Below are positions 10,207-20,532 of a stretch of 64,000 nucleotides of DNA, piece after piece. A program made the position numbers and the translations under genes. The stretch's first letter is position 1, and each line of letters opens with the position of its first letter. The DNA comes from Plasmopara viticola (Eukaryota; Oomycota; Peronosporomycetes; Peronosporales; Peronosporaceae): positions 462,219 through 526,218 of the forward strand of contig MBPM02000061.1 of the NCBI GenBank assembly GCA_001695595.3, written 5' to 3'. The notes beneath the pieces are model-generated. The model saw only the letters and a program-made list of their open reading frames with translations. It had not been told where the DNA came from and ran no database searches.

Positions 10207-11594
10207 GCTTGATCCACTTGACTTCGCGGCATGGTCGCATCCTTGATCATGCCACTTGTGATCATTTTTCGAAGAACATCTAGTGGCGCATGACCCATGC
10301 GTGCATGTAGATCAGCAGATCTGGAGCTCGTCACCATGTTTGCAGATCTTTGCGGTGTCCGAAGCCAGTATAGTCCATCAGCGAGGTCCGCCGTTGCCAC
10401 TACTTGAGTCGAGTTCTTGCATGCTACATGCATTTTGGAACCGTCGAACACCACTCGAAACTTGCCGGTCTTGTTTATCTGCGGCACCGACAGCAGATTC
10501 TTGTTCATGTTCGGCACGAACAACGCATTCTTGATCTCGATGTCTTGTTCATCGCCATTGGGTAGAACCACCCGTTCGATGATGGTTCCCACACCCTTGA
10601 TTGCAGCTTTGCTGCCATCAGCCACCGAAAGTTCGCCTCCATCTTGTTCGTTGAGGCTTGTAATCTTGGCCTTGTCGTTGCAGATGTGGTGCGTTGCGCC
10701 GTCGACCGCCCACATCCCTGGCATACTCTTGCCCGTTGATAGTCCACATTCAAGCGAAACTGCGAAGGCGACTCGATCATGGTATTCGTAGTCGTCGTCG
10801 CTGCGCCATTGGACATTGTTGGCCCCGCGTCCACGACCATTGCCGCCGCGTCTTGGCCCTCTGTTTTCAGCTTTCTGCCTGGTCCAGCACCGATCCACCA
10901 AGTGCCCCAGTCTTCCGCAATACGTGCATTGGTGCGGCTCACGTTCGGCACTGAACGCTTTCGCAGCGTCTTCAGTCTTCACCACCGTAGCCTTCGCACC
11001 TTGCCTCTTGATATGCTCGTTCGTCAGTACTCTCACGACGTCCCGCGATCGAAGCTCGTTGCTGCTCATCTCCAAGTTGAGAACGACGTTCTCGAAGCTC
11101 TTGGGCAGACTGCACAGCAAACAGATCGCAACGTCCTCGTCCTCCATCTTGGCGCCGATGCTGCTTAGATTGGCCGCGATGTTGAGGACCTCATTGCAGT
11201 GATGCAACACATTGCCGCCTTCCGCCATCTCTATGCTGAATAGCTGGCGCTTCAAGTAGATACGCCCAGCCTTCTGCGACCCGCCGTAGAGTGTCTTGAT
11301 GCGTGTCCACGCCACCCATGCTTCCTCACAGTCGTCAACCACATGATGGTAGTCCGCGTCCATATGCAGGAGCAAAAGACCGAAAGCGACGTTGCTCGAC
11401 TTGACGTAGTCGTCCGAAGCGCGAGGATCCGTAAACGTCGGTGTCACCTCACGGGTCACGACATGCCAGACTGACTTGGTCAGGAACACGCCACGCATGT
11501 AGCGGTTCCAAGTCGCGTAGTTGTCTCCATTGAATTTGTCAATGGAGATCTTTGCCGTGGAATCATGCGAAGAGGACATGGCGCTTGGGCTCAT
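10207..11594 (-). pseudogene. C5 Gag-protease-pre-integrase
   Basis: Gag from [21 protein letters not shown], with the ATG inside the primer-binding site. A second ATG 15 bases downstream is an alternative start. The zinc knuckle is [14 protein letters not shown]. The protease motif reads [10 protein letters not shown]: one codon, the Ser of the catalytic DSG, is deleted, which should abolish protease activity. The pre-integrase zinc-binding His pair (HARMGHAP) is present. The frame then shifts near 10225, just before CIGC. Confidence 0.85.
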
Positions 11595-11598
11595 AACC
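11587..11598 (-). promoter_or_regulatory. C5 primer-binding site
   Basis: The plus-strand text GGGCTCATAACC abuts the 5' LTR end. It is identical to the initiator tRNA-Met anticodon-arm match of C3, C6 and C8, and it contains the Gag ATG (11592-11594). Confidence 0.65.
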
Positions 11599-11873
11599 TG
11601 TTGGATGTGGCGACGGAGTGAGGCTTGAAAAAGGCAAGGCGAAGGGAATTCTTTATCGATTGACCAAGAAGACACTTGAGCTGTAGATGGGAGATTCGAA
11701 AGTAATTGATTTATCGGAGCTTATTCCTACTGCCTGATTTATATGTGTACACATATAAATCATGTGGGTCTTCCAATCAACCTACTCGTCTAATCATATC
11801 TAAGGTAATTACCGTAAAAACTATCCGTAAGAACTCACCCTTTAAGCTCGGATTGTACCGGTAACCCTCAATA
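11599..11873 (-). repeat. C5 5' LTR
   Basis: A 275-bp partner of 7269-7543, differing by about ten substitutions by eye. The 28-bp palindrome is conserved at 11735-11762. It is followed by GAGTC at 11874-11878, the second target-site copy. Confidence 0.9.
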
Positions 11874-12081
11874 GAGTCGAGCCTTATATTTCTCGATTGA
11901 GCCGTCGGCCTTTCGCTTGATCTTAAAAAACCCACTTAGTCCCGATAGCTTGAAGTCCTGATGGCAACTTTACAGCTCGAAAGACTTGACAAAGCCGCAT
12001 TGAATCAAGTTCCGCACGGATGGCTTTGCGTCAATGAAGCTGATCGGGTCCACTTACAGCTTCTTGATAAGTGGTAGGCTT

Positions 12082-13599
12082 ACGCATGGACATTGCGCGC
12101 AAAGTCTCGAATCAGGTTGTGGCTACAGCAGACCTTGTGGACGGTCTTTACTGACTTCGTACTTCCCAGTATTCAGCAAATTCGGCGGTGCGGGGACAAA
12201 ACACCAATCTGCACGCAAGAATGGGTCACGCTCCAATCGACATGCTTCGCAGGATGGTCAATGGTGGAATGATCAAGGACGCAAATGTGCCATTAGGTTC
12301 AAGTGATCAAGGCATGTGTCGAGGGCGTCAGTTAGGAAAAATGGTTCAAAAATCATCTCCTAGCTCCCGAGACAAGTGTCAATATGATACGTTTGAGCTC
12401 CTTCACTTCGACATATGCGGTTCCATGGAACAAGACTCTTTGGGTGGAAGCAGGTATTGCTCCTCATTGTAGACGAGGCCAGCGGATGCATGAAGGGCTT
12501 TTGCTCAAGGGCCAAATCTGAACCCGAAGAATGTCTCACAAGCTACATCCTCGAGGTTCAAACGCAATTCGGCAAGCAAGTCAAGTTTGTGAGACATGAT
12601 GGAGCGCGAGAATTCGCAACAAATTCGCTCAAGATCTTCTATGGCGATCAAGGTATTGAGCAGCAGGTCACGGTTCCATACGCGCATCAAACGAATGGGA
12701 CAGCTGAGCGGGCCATCAGAACTATCGTTACGATTGGCCGTGCTTTACTGCACTATGCAAAACTTGACAAGTGCTTTTGGGGTGAAGCGGCAATGACGGC
12801 AATTTATATCGAGAATCGACTGCCTTCACCCAAGATTGCAAGCAAAATCCCGTTTGAGATTGTGTACAAGTCCAAGCCAAGTGTAAAGCACCTGCGTGTA
12901 TTCGGCTGCCAAACATTTACACTCACACCAAAAGAAAAGCGACTCAAGTGGGATCCAAAAGCTCGCGCCGGCATTTTTATGGGCTATCAAGAGTCATCAA
13001 AGGCCTATCGGATCTTTGACATCGAGGCAGGGCAAATAATTGTTAGTCGTGACGTCAACTTTGATGAATCAAGGCTTGGCTTCGCATCTACAGGGCCACC
13101 AGCTCCTGACAGTGATGACGATGACCTCAATATTGATCCGCTCACCATCGATGACAGTAATCCAGTGTATCGAATAAATCTCAAGTTGTCCGGAAAGCGC
13201 AAGAACCGATCAGGCACATATGACGCTAACAATGATTCAGCTCTCCCAAGTTATAAGTATCACGAGAATGGACTCGAGGAATCAAGTGCGCCTGAAAGTC
13301 TTGACGAGCGAGGAGCCAAACGCAGATCGGTCGAGCGTATGACCAGTAATCGGGAAAATGGAGACGAAAAGAGCGAAACAAATGATCATTCGGTGCCACG
13401 CGATTTTTGGCATGCAAGCGCTAAAGCAGTCGAAGCTACCGACCTTTCAGAACCTTCAAGTTATCAAGATGCAGTTAGCGGACCAGATCAAGTACATTGA
13501 CGAAAAGCGGTGCGTGCCGAATTGGATTCAATGCGGTTTCGCAATGTATTTCGAGCGGCCAAACTTCCAGCAGGACAACATGCTATTAGAACTAAGTGG
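12082..13599 (+). pseudogene. C3 pre-integrase-integrase-linker
   Basis: Resumes C3 on the plus strand at [20 protein letters not shown]. Damage: TGA at 12152-12154 where sisters have Trp in LYWLRT; a one-base deletion near 12452 (sisters [10 protein letters not shown]); and TGA at 13498-13500 for Trp in QVHWRKA. The integrase core is otherwise complete, with [16 protein letters not shown] zinc ligands, [31 protein letters not shown] and VFGCQTFTLTPKEKR. It ends in reverse-transcriptase linker sequence (AIRTKW) where the C6 LTR begins after the AGTGG target. Confidence 0.87.
13595..13599. repeat. C6 target-site duplication, left
   Basis: AGTGG, repeated at 18193-18197. Removing C6 and one copy rejoins C3 reverse transcriptase in frame (TKW|VFKIK). 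Confidence 0.95.
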
Positions 13600-13864
13600 T
13601 GTTAATTGTTTGAGGCCGGAAGGTAAGGGAGGCTGAAGAAGCGAAGTAAAGGGTCGTTTGCGTTGACGCGAAGACACTTGACTGAGAGGAAGTAAATTTG
13701 GAGGTGATTGATTGATTGGGGTTTAAAAGTCATACAACTCGTAACCACTCATTCTACATAACGTAATTACCTTAAACCGTAAAAAGTAAAAACTATGTTG
13801 AACCGCGGTTCGGATTGGACCGGGTTGGGTTGTGTACGTTACCTGAAACCCATAACCCTCAATA
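13600..13864 (-). repeat. C6 3' LTR
   Basis: Plus-strand ends are TGTTAATTG and CCCTCAATA, partner of 17929-18192. The polypurine-tract complement (CGCCCCCTCGATG) follows at 13865-13877, with one change from its sisters that also destroys the pol stop codon. Confidence 0.93.
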
Positions 13865-14225
13865 CGCCCCCTCGATGCAAACCGGCTTGTATGCCAAGCG
13901 CCGCTGTCATGGTCTTGTGGCGCGGTCCTGGTAAGCCTTTTGTCATAATGTCCGCCAGCATGTTTTTGGTCTCGCAATACTCAAGATGTATTTCGCCACG
14001 CTTGACTTCGTCGCGAATGTGGTGGTATTTGATGTCGATATGTTTGGCTCGGCCGTGATTGACAGGATTCTTGATCATCTTGAGGCAAGACTGGTCGTCA
14101 TCAAGAATCTTGAGCTCCGGTCCAGGTTCATCTGCCGCATCCAGAATCTCGCACAGTAAGCGATGGACCCATTTACTTTCTTGAACTGCTAAGCTTAGAG
14201 CAATGTACTCAGCTTCGCTGGTTTA
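13839..14225 (-). pseudogene. C6 RNase H, C-terminal part, stop codon lost
   Basis: Contains the LDDDQSCLKMIKNPVNHGRA-like segment (sister copies: LDDNQS) and HHIRDEVKRGEIHLEYCET. The terminator TGA used by C4 (GIQAGTH-stop) is CGA here, so the frame runs on through the polypurine tract into the LTR and ends RVMGFR. It is cut from upstream RNase H by a TAA at 14223-14225, where sisters have Ser in SLSTSEAEY. Confidence 0.85.
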
Positions 14226-14944
14226 CAGTGAAACGCTTGACTGCTTTTTACTTCTCCAGCTTACCGGAGCACTCATCAGTATGAAAGCGATTCCAGAAGT
14301 CGACTTGCGGTCGGTGTGATCACCTGCCCAATCAGCGTCCGAGTATCCACAAAAATTGACTTTGTTGCCGGGCTGAAAGCAGATTCCATGAGACTTTGTA
14401 CCTTGCAGATAGCAAAATATACGCTTGACTGCAGTCCAATGCTCAATCTGTGGGGTTTCCATAATACTTGATACATAGCCAACTGCAAACGCAATGTCCG
14501 GCCGCGTCACTGTCGTCAGATGCATTAGAGCTCTGACCGCTTCTCGAAATGGCGCGTTTACCTTGGTCGGAGAGTCGCTTGGCACAAGCTTTGTGCTAAT
14601 GTCTGTTGGACTTATAACTGACTTGCAATCATCCATACCGAATCGCTTGAGAATGTCGTTGATGTATCGCCGTTGACACATTGTAACACTGCCGTTGTCA
14701 TTGTCTACAAGCTCAATGCCCAGGACAAACGCGCACTTGCCACTATCGGTCATCTCAAAGCGATTCTTTAAGGCAATTTTCGTATCCACAATCAATGCTG
14801 TTGAACTCCCGGTAATCAAGACATCATCGACATATACCAGAAGAAGCGCGCAGCCGTTGTTCGAGACCTTGATGTAAAGGCACGGATCGAAGGCTGAAAC
14901 TTGATATCCAATCGAGCACACAAACTCATCAAAAGTCTCATTCC
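14226..14944 (-). pseudogene. C6 reverse transcriptase thumb-RNase H start
   Basis: Carries LLVYVDDVLITG, FVLGIELVDNDNGS, CQRRYINDILKRFGMDD, ATGVTRPDIAFAVGYVSS-like sequence and SDADWAGDHTDRKSTSG. It begins after a one-base deletion near 14944 (TCATTCCTACG against TCATTCCATACG in C4) and ends at the TAA 14223-14225. Confidence 0.85.
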
Positions 14945-16404
14945 TACGCGAGAAGCTTGTTTCAGACCATAAATTGCCTTGTCGAGTACAAGACAGTCAA
15001 ATTCTTTGTCAAGATCAACTCCTTCTGGTGTAGTGCAGTAAACAACTTCCTTCATCCTTCCGTACAGAAAAGCTGTCACAACGTCCAATTGATCAAGTAA
15101 CCACTCAAAGTACTTCGTCAAAGCGATGACCATCCGTAACGTCACGTACTTGACCACAGGCGTGAACGTTTCTGTATAGTCGATTCCGTATTTTTGTCGA
15201 AAACCCTTTGCCACGAGTCGAGTATTATATTTCTCGATTGAGCCGTCGGCCTTTCGCTTGATCTTAAAAACCCACTTAGTCCCGATAGCTTGAAGTCCTG
15301 ATGGCAACTTTACAGCTCGAAAGACTTGACGAAGCCGCATTGAATCAAGTTCCGCACGGATGGCTTTGCGCCAATGAAGCTGACCGGGTCCACTTATAGC
15401 TTCGTGATAAGTGGTTGGCTCGGATAAGTCGCAAGCTTCGACAGCGTACACACTCGCACGCCAGAATGTCGGTGAAGTTGAGTCGATGTTTTCGTCTTCG
15501 GAAGCCTGTGATTCTTGATTAATGCTAGATCCTGATCGCATACGAGATTGTCGTTTGGTTTGACGTGAGTCCATTTCTTCAGGAGCACTTGTTTCATCCA
15601 GTCCTGCTTCACGATACTCGGGACTTGAAGCTCTTTCTGATTGACGCTGCTTGCGCTTACCAGTTTGCTTGAAGTTCGTCGTGTATGTAAAGCCGTCGTC
15701 TTCTATTTCGAGTGAGTCGAAGTCCATGTTTGCTTCCTCAATGTCGTCAAAAATGTTGACTTCCAATTCACCAAAACTTGATTCATCAAATTTTACGTCC
15801 CGACTGATCACTATTTGCTGAGTTTGCATGTCGTAGACTTGATATGCTTTGGACACTTCTTCATAGCCCACAAACAAACCAACTCGAGACTTGGGGTCCC
15901 ACTTGAGCCTCTCTTCTTTCGGAGTCAAAACGTAGGCCCGACACCCAAAGACACGCATACATCCAACGCTTGGCTCGAGCTTGTGAATGATCTCGAATGG
16001 AGTCTTGTTCTTTATTTTTGGTGAGGGAAGGCGGTTCTTGATGTATATTGCAGTCATAGCGTCCTCTCCCCAAAAACTCTTGTCCAGTTTAGCGTGATGT
16101 AGTATGCTGCGTCCAATAGTCACAATCGTCCTTATTGCGCGCTCAGCTGTTCCGTTGGTTTGATGCGCATATGGGACTGTTACCTGCTGCTCGATACCCT
16201 CGTTCTCGTAAAAGACCTTTAACGAGTTGGTTGCAAACTCACGAGCTCCGTCATGACGTACGAACTTGACTTTCTTTCCAAACTGAGTCTTAACCTTCAA
16301 AATGTAAGTCTTGATTGCATCTTCGCTGTCCGATCTGGCTTGCAAGCAGAAACCCTTCATACATCCACTGGCTTCATCCACAATTAGTAGGAGATACTTG
16401 CTTC
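14945..16404 (-). pseudogene. C6 integrase-linker-reverse transcriptase
   Basis: Starts in the integrase core ([13 protein letters not shown]), then [28 protein letters not shown] with DX35E spacing, and VFGCRAYVLTPKEERLKWD. The acidic Ser-rich linker follows, then [32 protein letters not shown] and QLDVVTAFLYGRMK. It is out of frame with gag because one base is missing near 16405 (CTTCCCCAAG against CTTCCGCCAAG in C12). Confidence 0.88.
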
Positions 16405-17924
16405 CCCAAGTGATACTTGCTCCATTGGGCCGCAGATGTCAAAGTGGAGAAGCTCAAAGAAGGCAAATCGACGCTTGTCAGGATTGCTTGGAAACGTTTC
16501 TGGACCATCTTGCCCTCTTGGCACCCGCGACAAATGTTCGGCAAAGTTGACATTGATGCATCACGACCATTTTTAATCATTCCACCAGCAATCATTTTGC
16601 GGAGCACATCACTAGGCGCGTGGCCCAATCGTGCATGCAGGTCAATCTTGCTACTTGATTCAGTCATATTAGCCGATGGCTGTAAAGTCCGTAGCCAGTA
16701 CAGACCGTCAACTAGGTCGGCTGTTGCCACTATCCCTTTCGCATTCTTCGACTCAATGTCCATGCGGGCACCGTCAAACACCACTTGGAAGCAACCGCTT
16801 TTGTTAATCTGCGGGACAGAGAGCAGGTTCTTGCTCATCTTCGGAACGTAAAGCGCATCTTTGATTTCAATGTCGCGTATGTCACCGATGGGTAGCACCA
16901 CCCGCTCAAAAATGGTTCCCACACCCATGATTGCAGTTTTGCTTCCATCTGCTACCGCAAGTTCGCCACAATTTTGTTCATCGAGAGCCCGAAACTTGGA
17001 CTTGTCGTAGCAAATGTGGTGCGTGGCACCACTGTCAATGGCCCACATGCCTGGCATATCTTTGCCCGAAGACAGCTCGCATTCCAATGATACTGCAAAT
17101 GCGATTCGATCGTAATCGTTGTCGTTGCTGTACCGAAACTGTACATTACTTGCTCCGCGTCCACGATTTTGTACGCCGCGTCGAGCTCCTCGATTGTCAT
17201 CCTTTTGCTTGGTCCAGCATCGTTCCATCGTATGCCCCAATTTACCACAATATGTGCATTGGCGGGACTCTCTTTCGGCACTGAACGCCTTGGCTGCGTC
17301 TTCAGTTTCTACCGCTGGAGTCCTCTCACCTTGTCGCTTGATGTGCTCATTTGTCAGCACCTTCACAACGTCTTGCGTCCGCAATTCTGCACTGCTCATC
17401 TCCAAGTTAAGCACGACGTTCTCGTAGCTTTTTGGTAGACTCCGAAGCAGACAAATCGCGACGTCCTCATCCTCCATCTTGGCACCGATACTGCTTAGCT
17501 TGGCGCTGATGTCGAGGACCTCATTGCAGTGATGCAGAACGTTGTCGCCTTCCGCCATTTCCATGCTGAAAAGTTGGCGCTTCAGGTAAATGCAACCAGC
17601 CTTTTGCGACCGGCCGTAAAGTGTTTTGATACGGATCCAGGCAGCATAGGCTTCTTCGCAGTTGTCGACTACATGATGATAGTCCGCGTCCATGTGTAGT
17701 AGCATCAAGCCGAACGCAATGTTGCTGGCTCTGACGTACTCATCGCTGGCGCGAGCATCAGTGAATGTCGGCGTGACCTCCCGATTCACCACGTGCCACA
17801 CCGACTTGGTGAGAAACACGCCGCGCATGTATCGGCACCACGTAGCGTAGTTATCCCCGTTGAATTTGTCGACAAGTACTTTTGACGAAATATATTGCGT
17901 GGAGGACATGGTCGTTGGGCTCAT
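16405..17924 (-). pseudogene. C6 Gag-protease-pre-integrase
   Basis: Gag from [21 protein letters not shown], with the ATG in the primer-binding site. The [16 protein letters not shown] motif, CCHC knuckle [14 protein letters not shown], protease motif [11 protein letters not shown] (intact DSG), QINKSG, and the pre-integrase His pair HARLGHAP with CRGCQEGK follow in one open frame of about 500 codons. The frame ends at the near-16405 lesion. It is the longest intact Gag-protease frame among the older copies. Confidence 0.9.
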
Positions 17925-17928
17925 AACC
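17917..17928 (-). promoter_or_regulatory. C6 primer-binding site
   Basis: GGGCTCATAACC on the plus strand, immediately inside the 5' LTR, with the initiator tRNA-Met anticodon-arm match. Confidence 0.65.
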
Positions 17929-18192
17929 TGTTAATTGTTTGAGGCCGGAAGGTAAGGGAGGCTGAAGAAGCGAAGTAAAGGGTCGTTTGCGTTGACGCGA
18001 AGACACTTGACTGAGAGGAAGTATATTTGGAAGTGATTGATTTATTGGGGTTTAAAAGTCCTACAACTCGTAACCATTCATTCTACATAACGTAATTACT
18101 TTAAACCGTAAAATGTAAAAACTATGTGAACCGCGGTTCGGATTGAACCGGGTTGGGTTGTGTACGTTACCTGAAACCCATAACCCTCAATA
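17929..18192 (-). repeat. C6 5' LTR
   Basis: A 264-bp partner of 13600-13864. Followed by the second AGTGG copy and then C3 reverse transcriptase. Confidence 0.93.
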
Positions 18193-18803
18193 AGTGGGTT
18201 TTCAAGATCAAGCGCAAAGCCGACGGATCAATTGAAAAGTATAAGGCGCGTCTCGTCGCAAAAGGATTCAAGCAGCAATACGGCATTGACTACACTGAAA
18301 CTTTTTCGCCTGTGGTCAAGTACGTCACACTGCGTATGGTGATCAGCTTGACAAAGTATCTTGGATGGTCCCTTGACCAGCTTGATGTTGTTACGGCATT
18401 TCTCTACGGTGTAATGAAAGAAGTTGTTTACTGTGTGGTACCAGAGGGAGTGGAGATCGAAGGTAATTTCGATTGCGTGGAACTGTTGAAAGCAATTTAC
18501 GGCCTAAAACAAGCATCCCGAGTTTGGAACGAGACCTTTGATGAGTTTGTATGCTCCATTGGTTTCTGTGTTTCTGCTTTCGACCCATGCCTCTATATCA
18601 AGAACGTCGACGGCCATTGCATATTGCTACTGGTTTATGTAGACGATGTACTCATCACTGGCAGCTGGGCCAAGATCATCGTGGAAACTAAAGGCAGTCT
18701 CAAGTCACGCTTTGAAATGACGGACAGTGGAAAATGTGCTTTTGTTCTGGGCATTGAGCTTGTGGATAACGCTGACGGCAGCATCACACTTTGCCAGAGA
18801 CGC
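18193..18803 (+). pseudogene. C3 reverse transcriptase
   Basis: Continues C3 from [19 protein letters not shown] through KGFKQQYGIDYTETFSPV, QLDVVTAFLYGVMK, ASRVWNETFDEF and LLVYVDDVLITGSW to FVLGIELVDNADGS and LCQRR. All catalytic Asp residues are present and the stretch has no stop. It ends at an inversion breakpoint. About 24 bases encoding HVDDILKR in sister C9 are missing at the junction. Confidence 0.9.
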
Positions 18804-19317
18804 TTTCAGCTGCACCTAAAATTTCACAAAGAAGACGATGTACCCACTTGCCTTCTTGTATCGCCAGGTTGAGTGCAATATATTCAGCTTCGCTGGTCGA
18901 CAGTGAAACGCTTGATTGTTTCTTGCTTCCCCAACTCACAGGTGCCCCCATCAACATAAATGCATAGCCAGAGGTTGAGGTGTGGTTCGCATGATCGCCA
19001 GCCCAATCTGCATCCGAGTATCCCCGGAAATCCACATGATCGCTAGCCTTGAATGTGATGCCGTGCGACTTGCTTCCTTGGAGGTAGCGAAGGACTCTCT
19101 TTATCGCAACCCAGTGTTCAGCTTGCGGGTTCTCCATAAAACGTGATACATATCCAACAGCAAAAGCAATGTCTGGACGTGTTGCAGTTGTCAGATGCAT
19201 CAAGGCACCCACAGCTTCGCGAAATGGAACGTCAGCCTTTGTTGTTGCAGCACTTGGCACGAGTCGTAAGCTTGAGTCGGTCGGACTTATTACTGGCTTG
19301 CAATCACTCATGCCAAA
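18804..19317 (-). pseudogene. Inverted internal segment of C3 (thumb-RNase H)
   Basis: Within plus-strand C3, this ~510-bp piece reads on the minus strand. From right to left it runs FGMSDCKPVISPTDSSLRL, ATRPDIAFAVGYVSRFMENP, RYLQGSKSHGITF, SDADWAGDHAN, SWGSKKQSSVSLSTSEAEY and HRLLCEILGAAE. These are exactly the domains missing between LCQRR (18803) and DKPELKIFEDNQ (19318). The breakpoints are the short inverted repeats CTTT (left) and AAAG (right). A simple in-place inversion with a small deletion at one end explains it. Confidence 0.88.
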
Positions 19318-19573
19318 AGATAAACCGGAGCTGAAGATATTTGAAGACAATCAATCATGTATCAAGATGACGAAGAACCCGGTCAACCATGGTCGAGCCA
19401 AGCACATTGATATCAAGTATCATCACATCCGTGACGAAGTCAAACGCGGTGAAGTCAAGCTTGAATATTGCGAGACCTCGGTAATGCTGGCAGACATCAT
19501 GACGAAGGCACTCCCAGGACCACGTCATGCCGACCTAATGAGCGCTCTCGGAATTCACGCGTGCTCGTATTGA
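19318..19573 (+). pseudogene. C3 RNase H C-terminus
   Basis: Reads DKPELKIFEDNQSCIKM, NPVNHGRAKHIDIKYHH and EVKRGEVKLEYCETSVM, ending GIHACSY and TGA. A purine tract TTGAGGGGAAG follows, then the 3' LTR at 19581. Confidence 0.9.
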
Positions 19574-19580
19574 GGGGAAG

Positions 19581-19941
19581 TATTGAAGGTAGCCGGTTTC
19601 CCTCAGTTTTATTCCGGTTTCCGAGGCTGTCCAATACGAGCGGTTGTCCGACGGTTTAAAGAAACAACGATGGCGTCATGGAAAGACGCACAGACAGGCG
19701 CACTCAAGATGATTGCGCCCGGATGGGAAGATGATTGCGCCCGGATGGTAAGTGCCTCTGATTGGCTTAGATAAATGAATGGCTTAGATGTAGCAAAGAG
19801 TTGTGAACTAAGGACCAAATGAATACACTCACTTTGAGATCTTCTTTCTTCCTCACAAGTGTCTTCGCTCGGTTCTCCCTCGCGCAGACTCTTCACTACC
19901 CGCCTCAACTCTTCGCCTTCGCCCAGCTCACCCTTCCAGCA
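19581..19941 (+). repeat. C3 3' LTR (long type A)
   Basis: About 361 bp, element-sense start TATTGAAGG. It has two tandem copies of the GATGATTGCGCCCGGATGGG motif (about 19709-19750). It is the same type as 24866-25226. The right border with C7 RNase H is placed within two or three bases (CCTTCCAGCA). Confidence 0.85.
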
Positions 19942-20532
19942 CAATCTGCATCGGAATAGCCTCGAAGTCCTTCTTGGTCTTGAGCTTGAAACATAATGCC
20001 ATGCGTCTTTGTTCCTTGTACGTATCGGAAGACCCTTTTGAGTGCCTGCCAGTGAGTTGGACATGGGTCCGATGCAAATTGGCTTAGTACTCCCACTGCG
20101 GCTGCTAAGTCCGGGCGAGTCCCAACCATCAAGTACATAAGACAACCAACGGCATTTTGATATAGGACTTTTGCCATTGTCTTTTCATGACAACACCCTC
20201 CTTCGCACATGGCCTTGGTCAACTTGAGTCCTGGATCTTGCGGCGTCCTGACGGGATTGCTGTTTTCCATGCCAAACGTTTTCAAGATGTCACTCGCGAA
20301 TTTTGTCTGGCGAGTGGACACGCTACCACTCAAAGTTTCTTGATGAATTTCCATGCCCAAAAAGAACTTGAGTCGACCAAGATCCGTCATTTCGAATCGC
20401 TCGCTGAGTGCTTTCTTAGTCCTCTTCAGCAGCAAGTCGTTGTTGCATGCTAGCACCAGGTCATCAACGTAAAGTGCCACGAGGATCAATTCTTCATCAT
20501 TGCGCTTGACGTAAATGCAATGGTCGGCATCA
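19942..20532 (-). pseudogene. Copia C7 (lineage II) reverse transcriptase-RNase H fragment
   Basis: Minus-strand lineage II fragment. It opens at DHCIYVKRNDEE, then LVALYVDDLVLACN (YVDD box), MTDLGRLKFFLGMEIH, RQTKFASDILKTFGMENSNP, GTRPDLAAAVGVLSQFASDP and RYVQGTKTHGI, ending GYSDADCAG (Trp to Cys) at the C3 LTR. It has no stop in this stretch. It is interrupted on the left by C3 and on the right by the C8 LTR; neither continuation is visible in the window. Closest in-window relative is C11. Confidence 0.88.

Larger units (their letters stand above)
7269..11873 (-). mobile_element. Complete Copia element C5 (lineage I)
   Basis: A 4,605-bp element with two 275-bp LTRs, primer-binding site, polypurine tract and all five domains, flanked by the 5-bp duplication GAGTC. 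By eye the LTRs differ at about 10 of 275 positions, so it is not a very recent insertion. It carries a frameshift near 10225, a TAA at 9856-9858, a protease active-site deletion, and a frameshift near 7967. It splits C4. Confidence 0.93.
5654..12081 (-). mobile_element. Copia element C4 (lineage I), 5'-truncated, hosting C5
   Basis: Minus-strand copy with 3' LTR, polypurine tract, RNase H and most of reverse transcriptase (5654-7268). C5 interrupts it, and it resumes at 11879 with the start of reverse transcriptase ([16 protein letters not shown] region) and the linker. It ends abruptly near 12081 beside C3 pre-integrase, so gag, integrase and the 5' LTR are lost. A deletion that also removed C3 protease explains this junction. 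Closest relative in the window is C6. Confidence 0.85.
13600..18192 (-). mobile_element. Complete Copia element C6 (lineage I)
   Basis: A 4,593-bp element with 265/264-bp LTRs and 5-bp target duplications (AGTGG). All domains are present. Lesions: a one-base loss near 16405 (integrase), a one-base loss near 14944 (reverse transcriptase), a TAA at 14223-14225 in RNase H (Ser codon), and a lost terminator. By eye the two LTRs differ at about nine positions (roughly 3 percent). It is inserted in C3. Confidence 0.95.
4553..19941 (+). mobile_element. Copia element C3 (lineage I), split by C4/C5 and C6
   Basis: Plus-strand element reassembled from pieces: 5' LTR remnant 4553-4702, gag 4703-5653, integrase 12082-13599, reverse transcriptase 18193-18803, an inverted segment 18804-19317, RNase H end 19318-19573, and 3' LTR 19581-19941. 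C6 separates two halves of one codon stretch and is flanked by AGTGG duplications, which proves continuity across 13599/18198. Continuity between 5653 and 12082 is inferred: both parts are most similar to the C9 subfamily, but ~300 bp covering protease are missing. C3 itself interrupts lineage II element C7. Confidence 0.8.
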
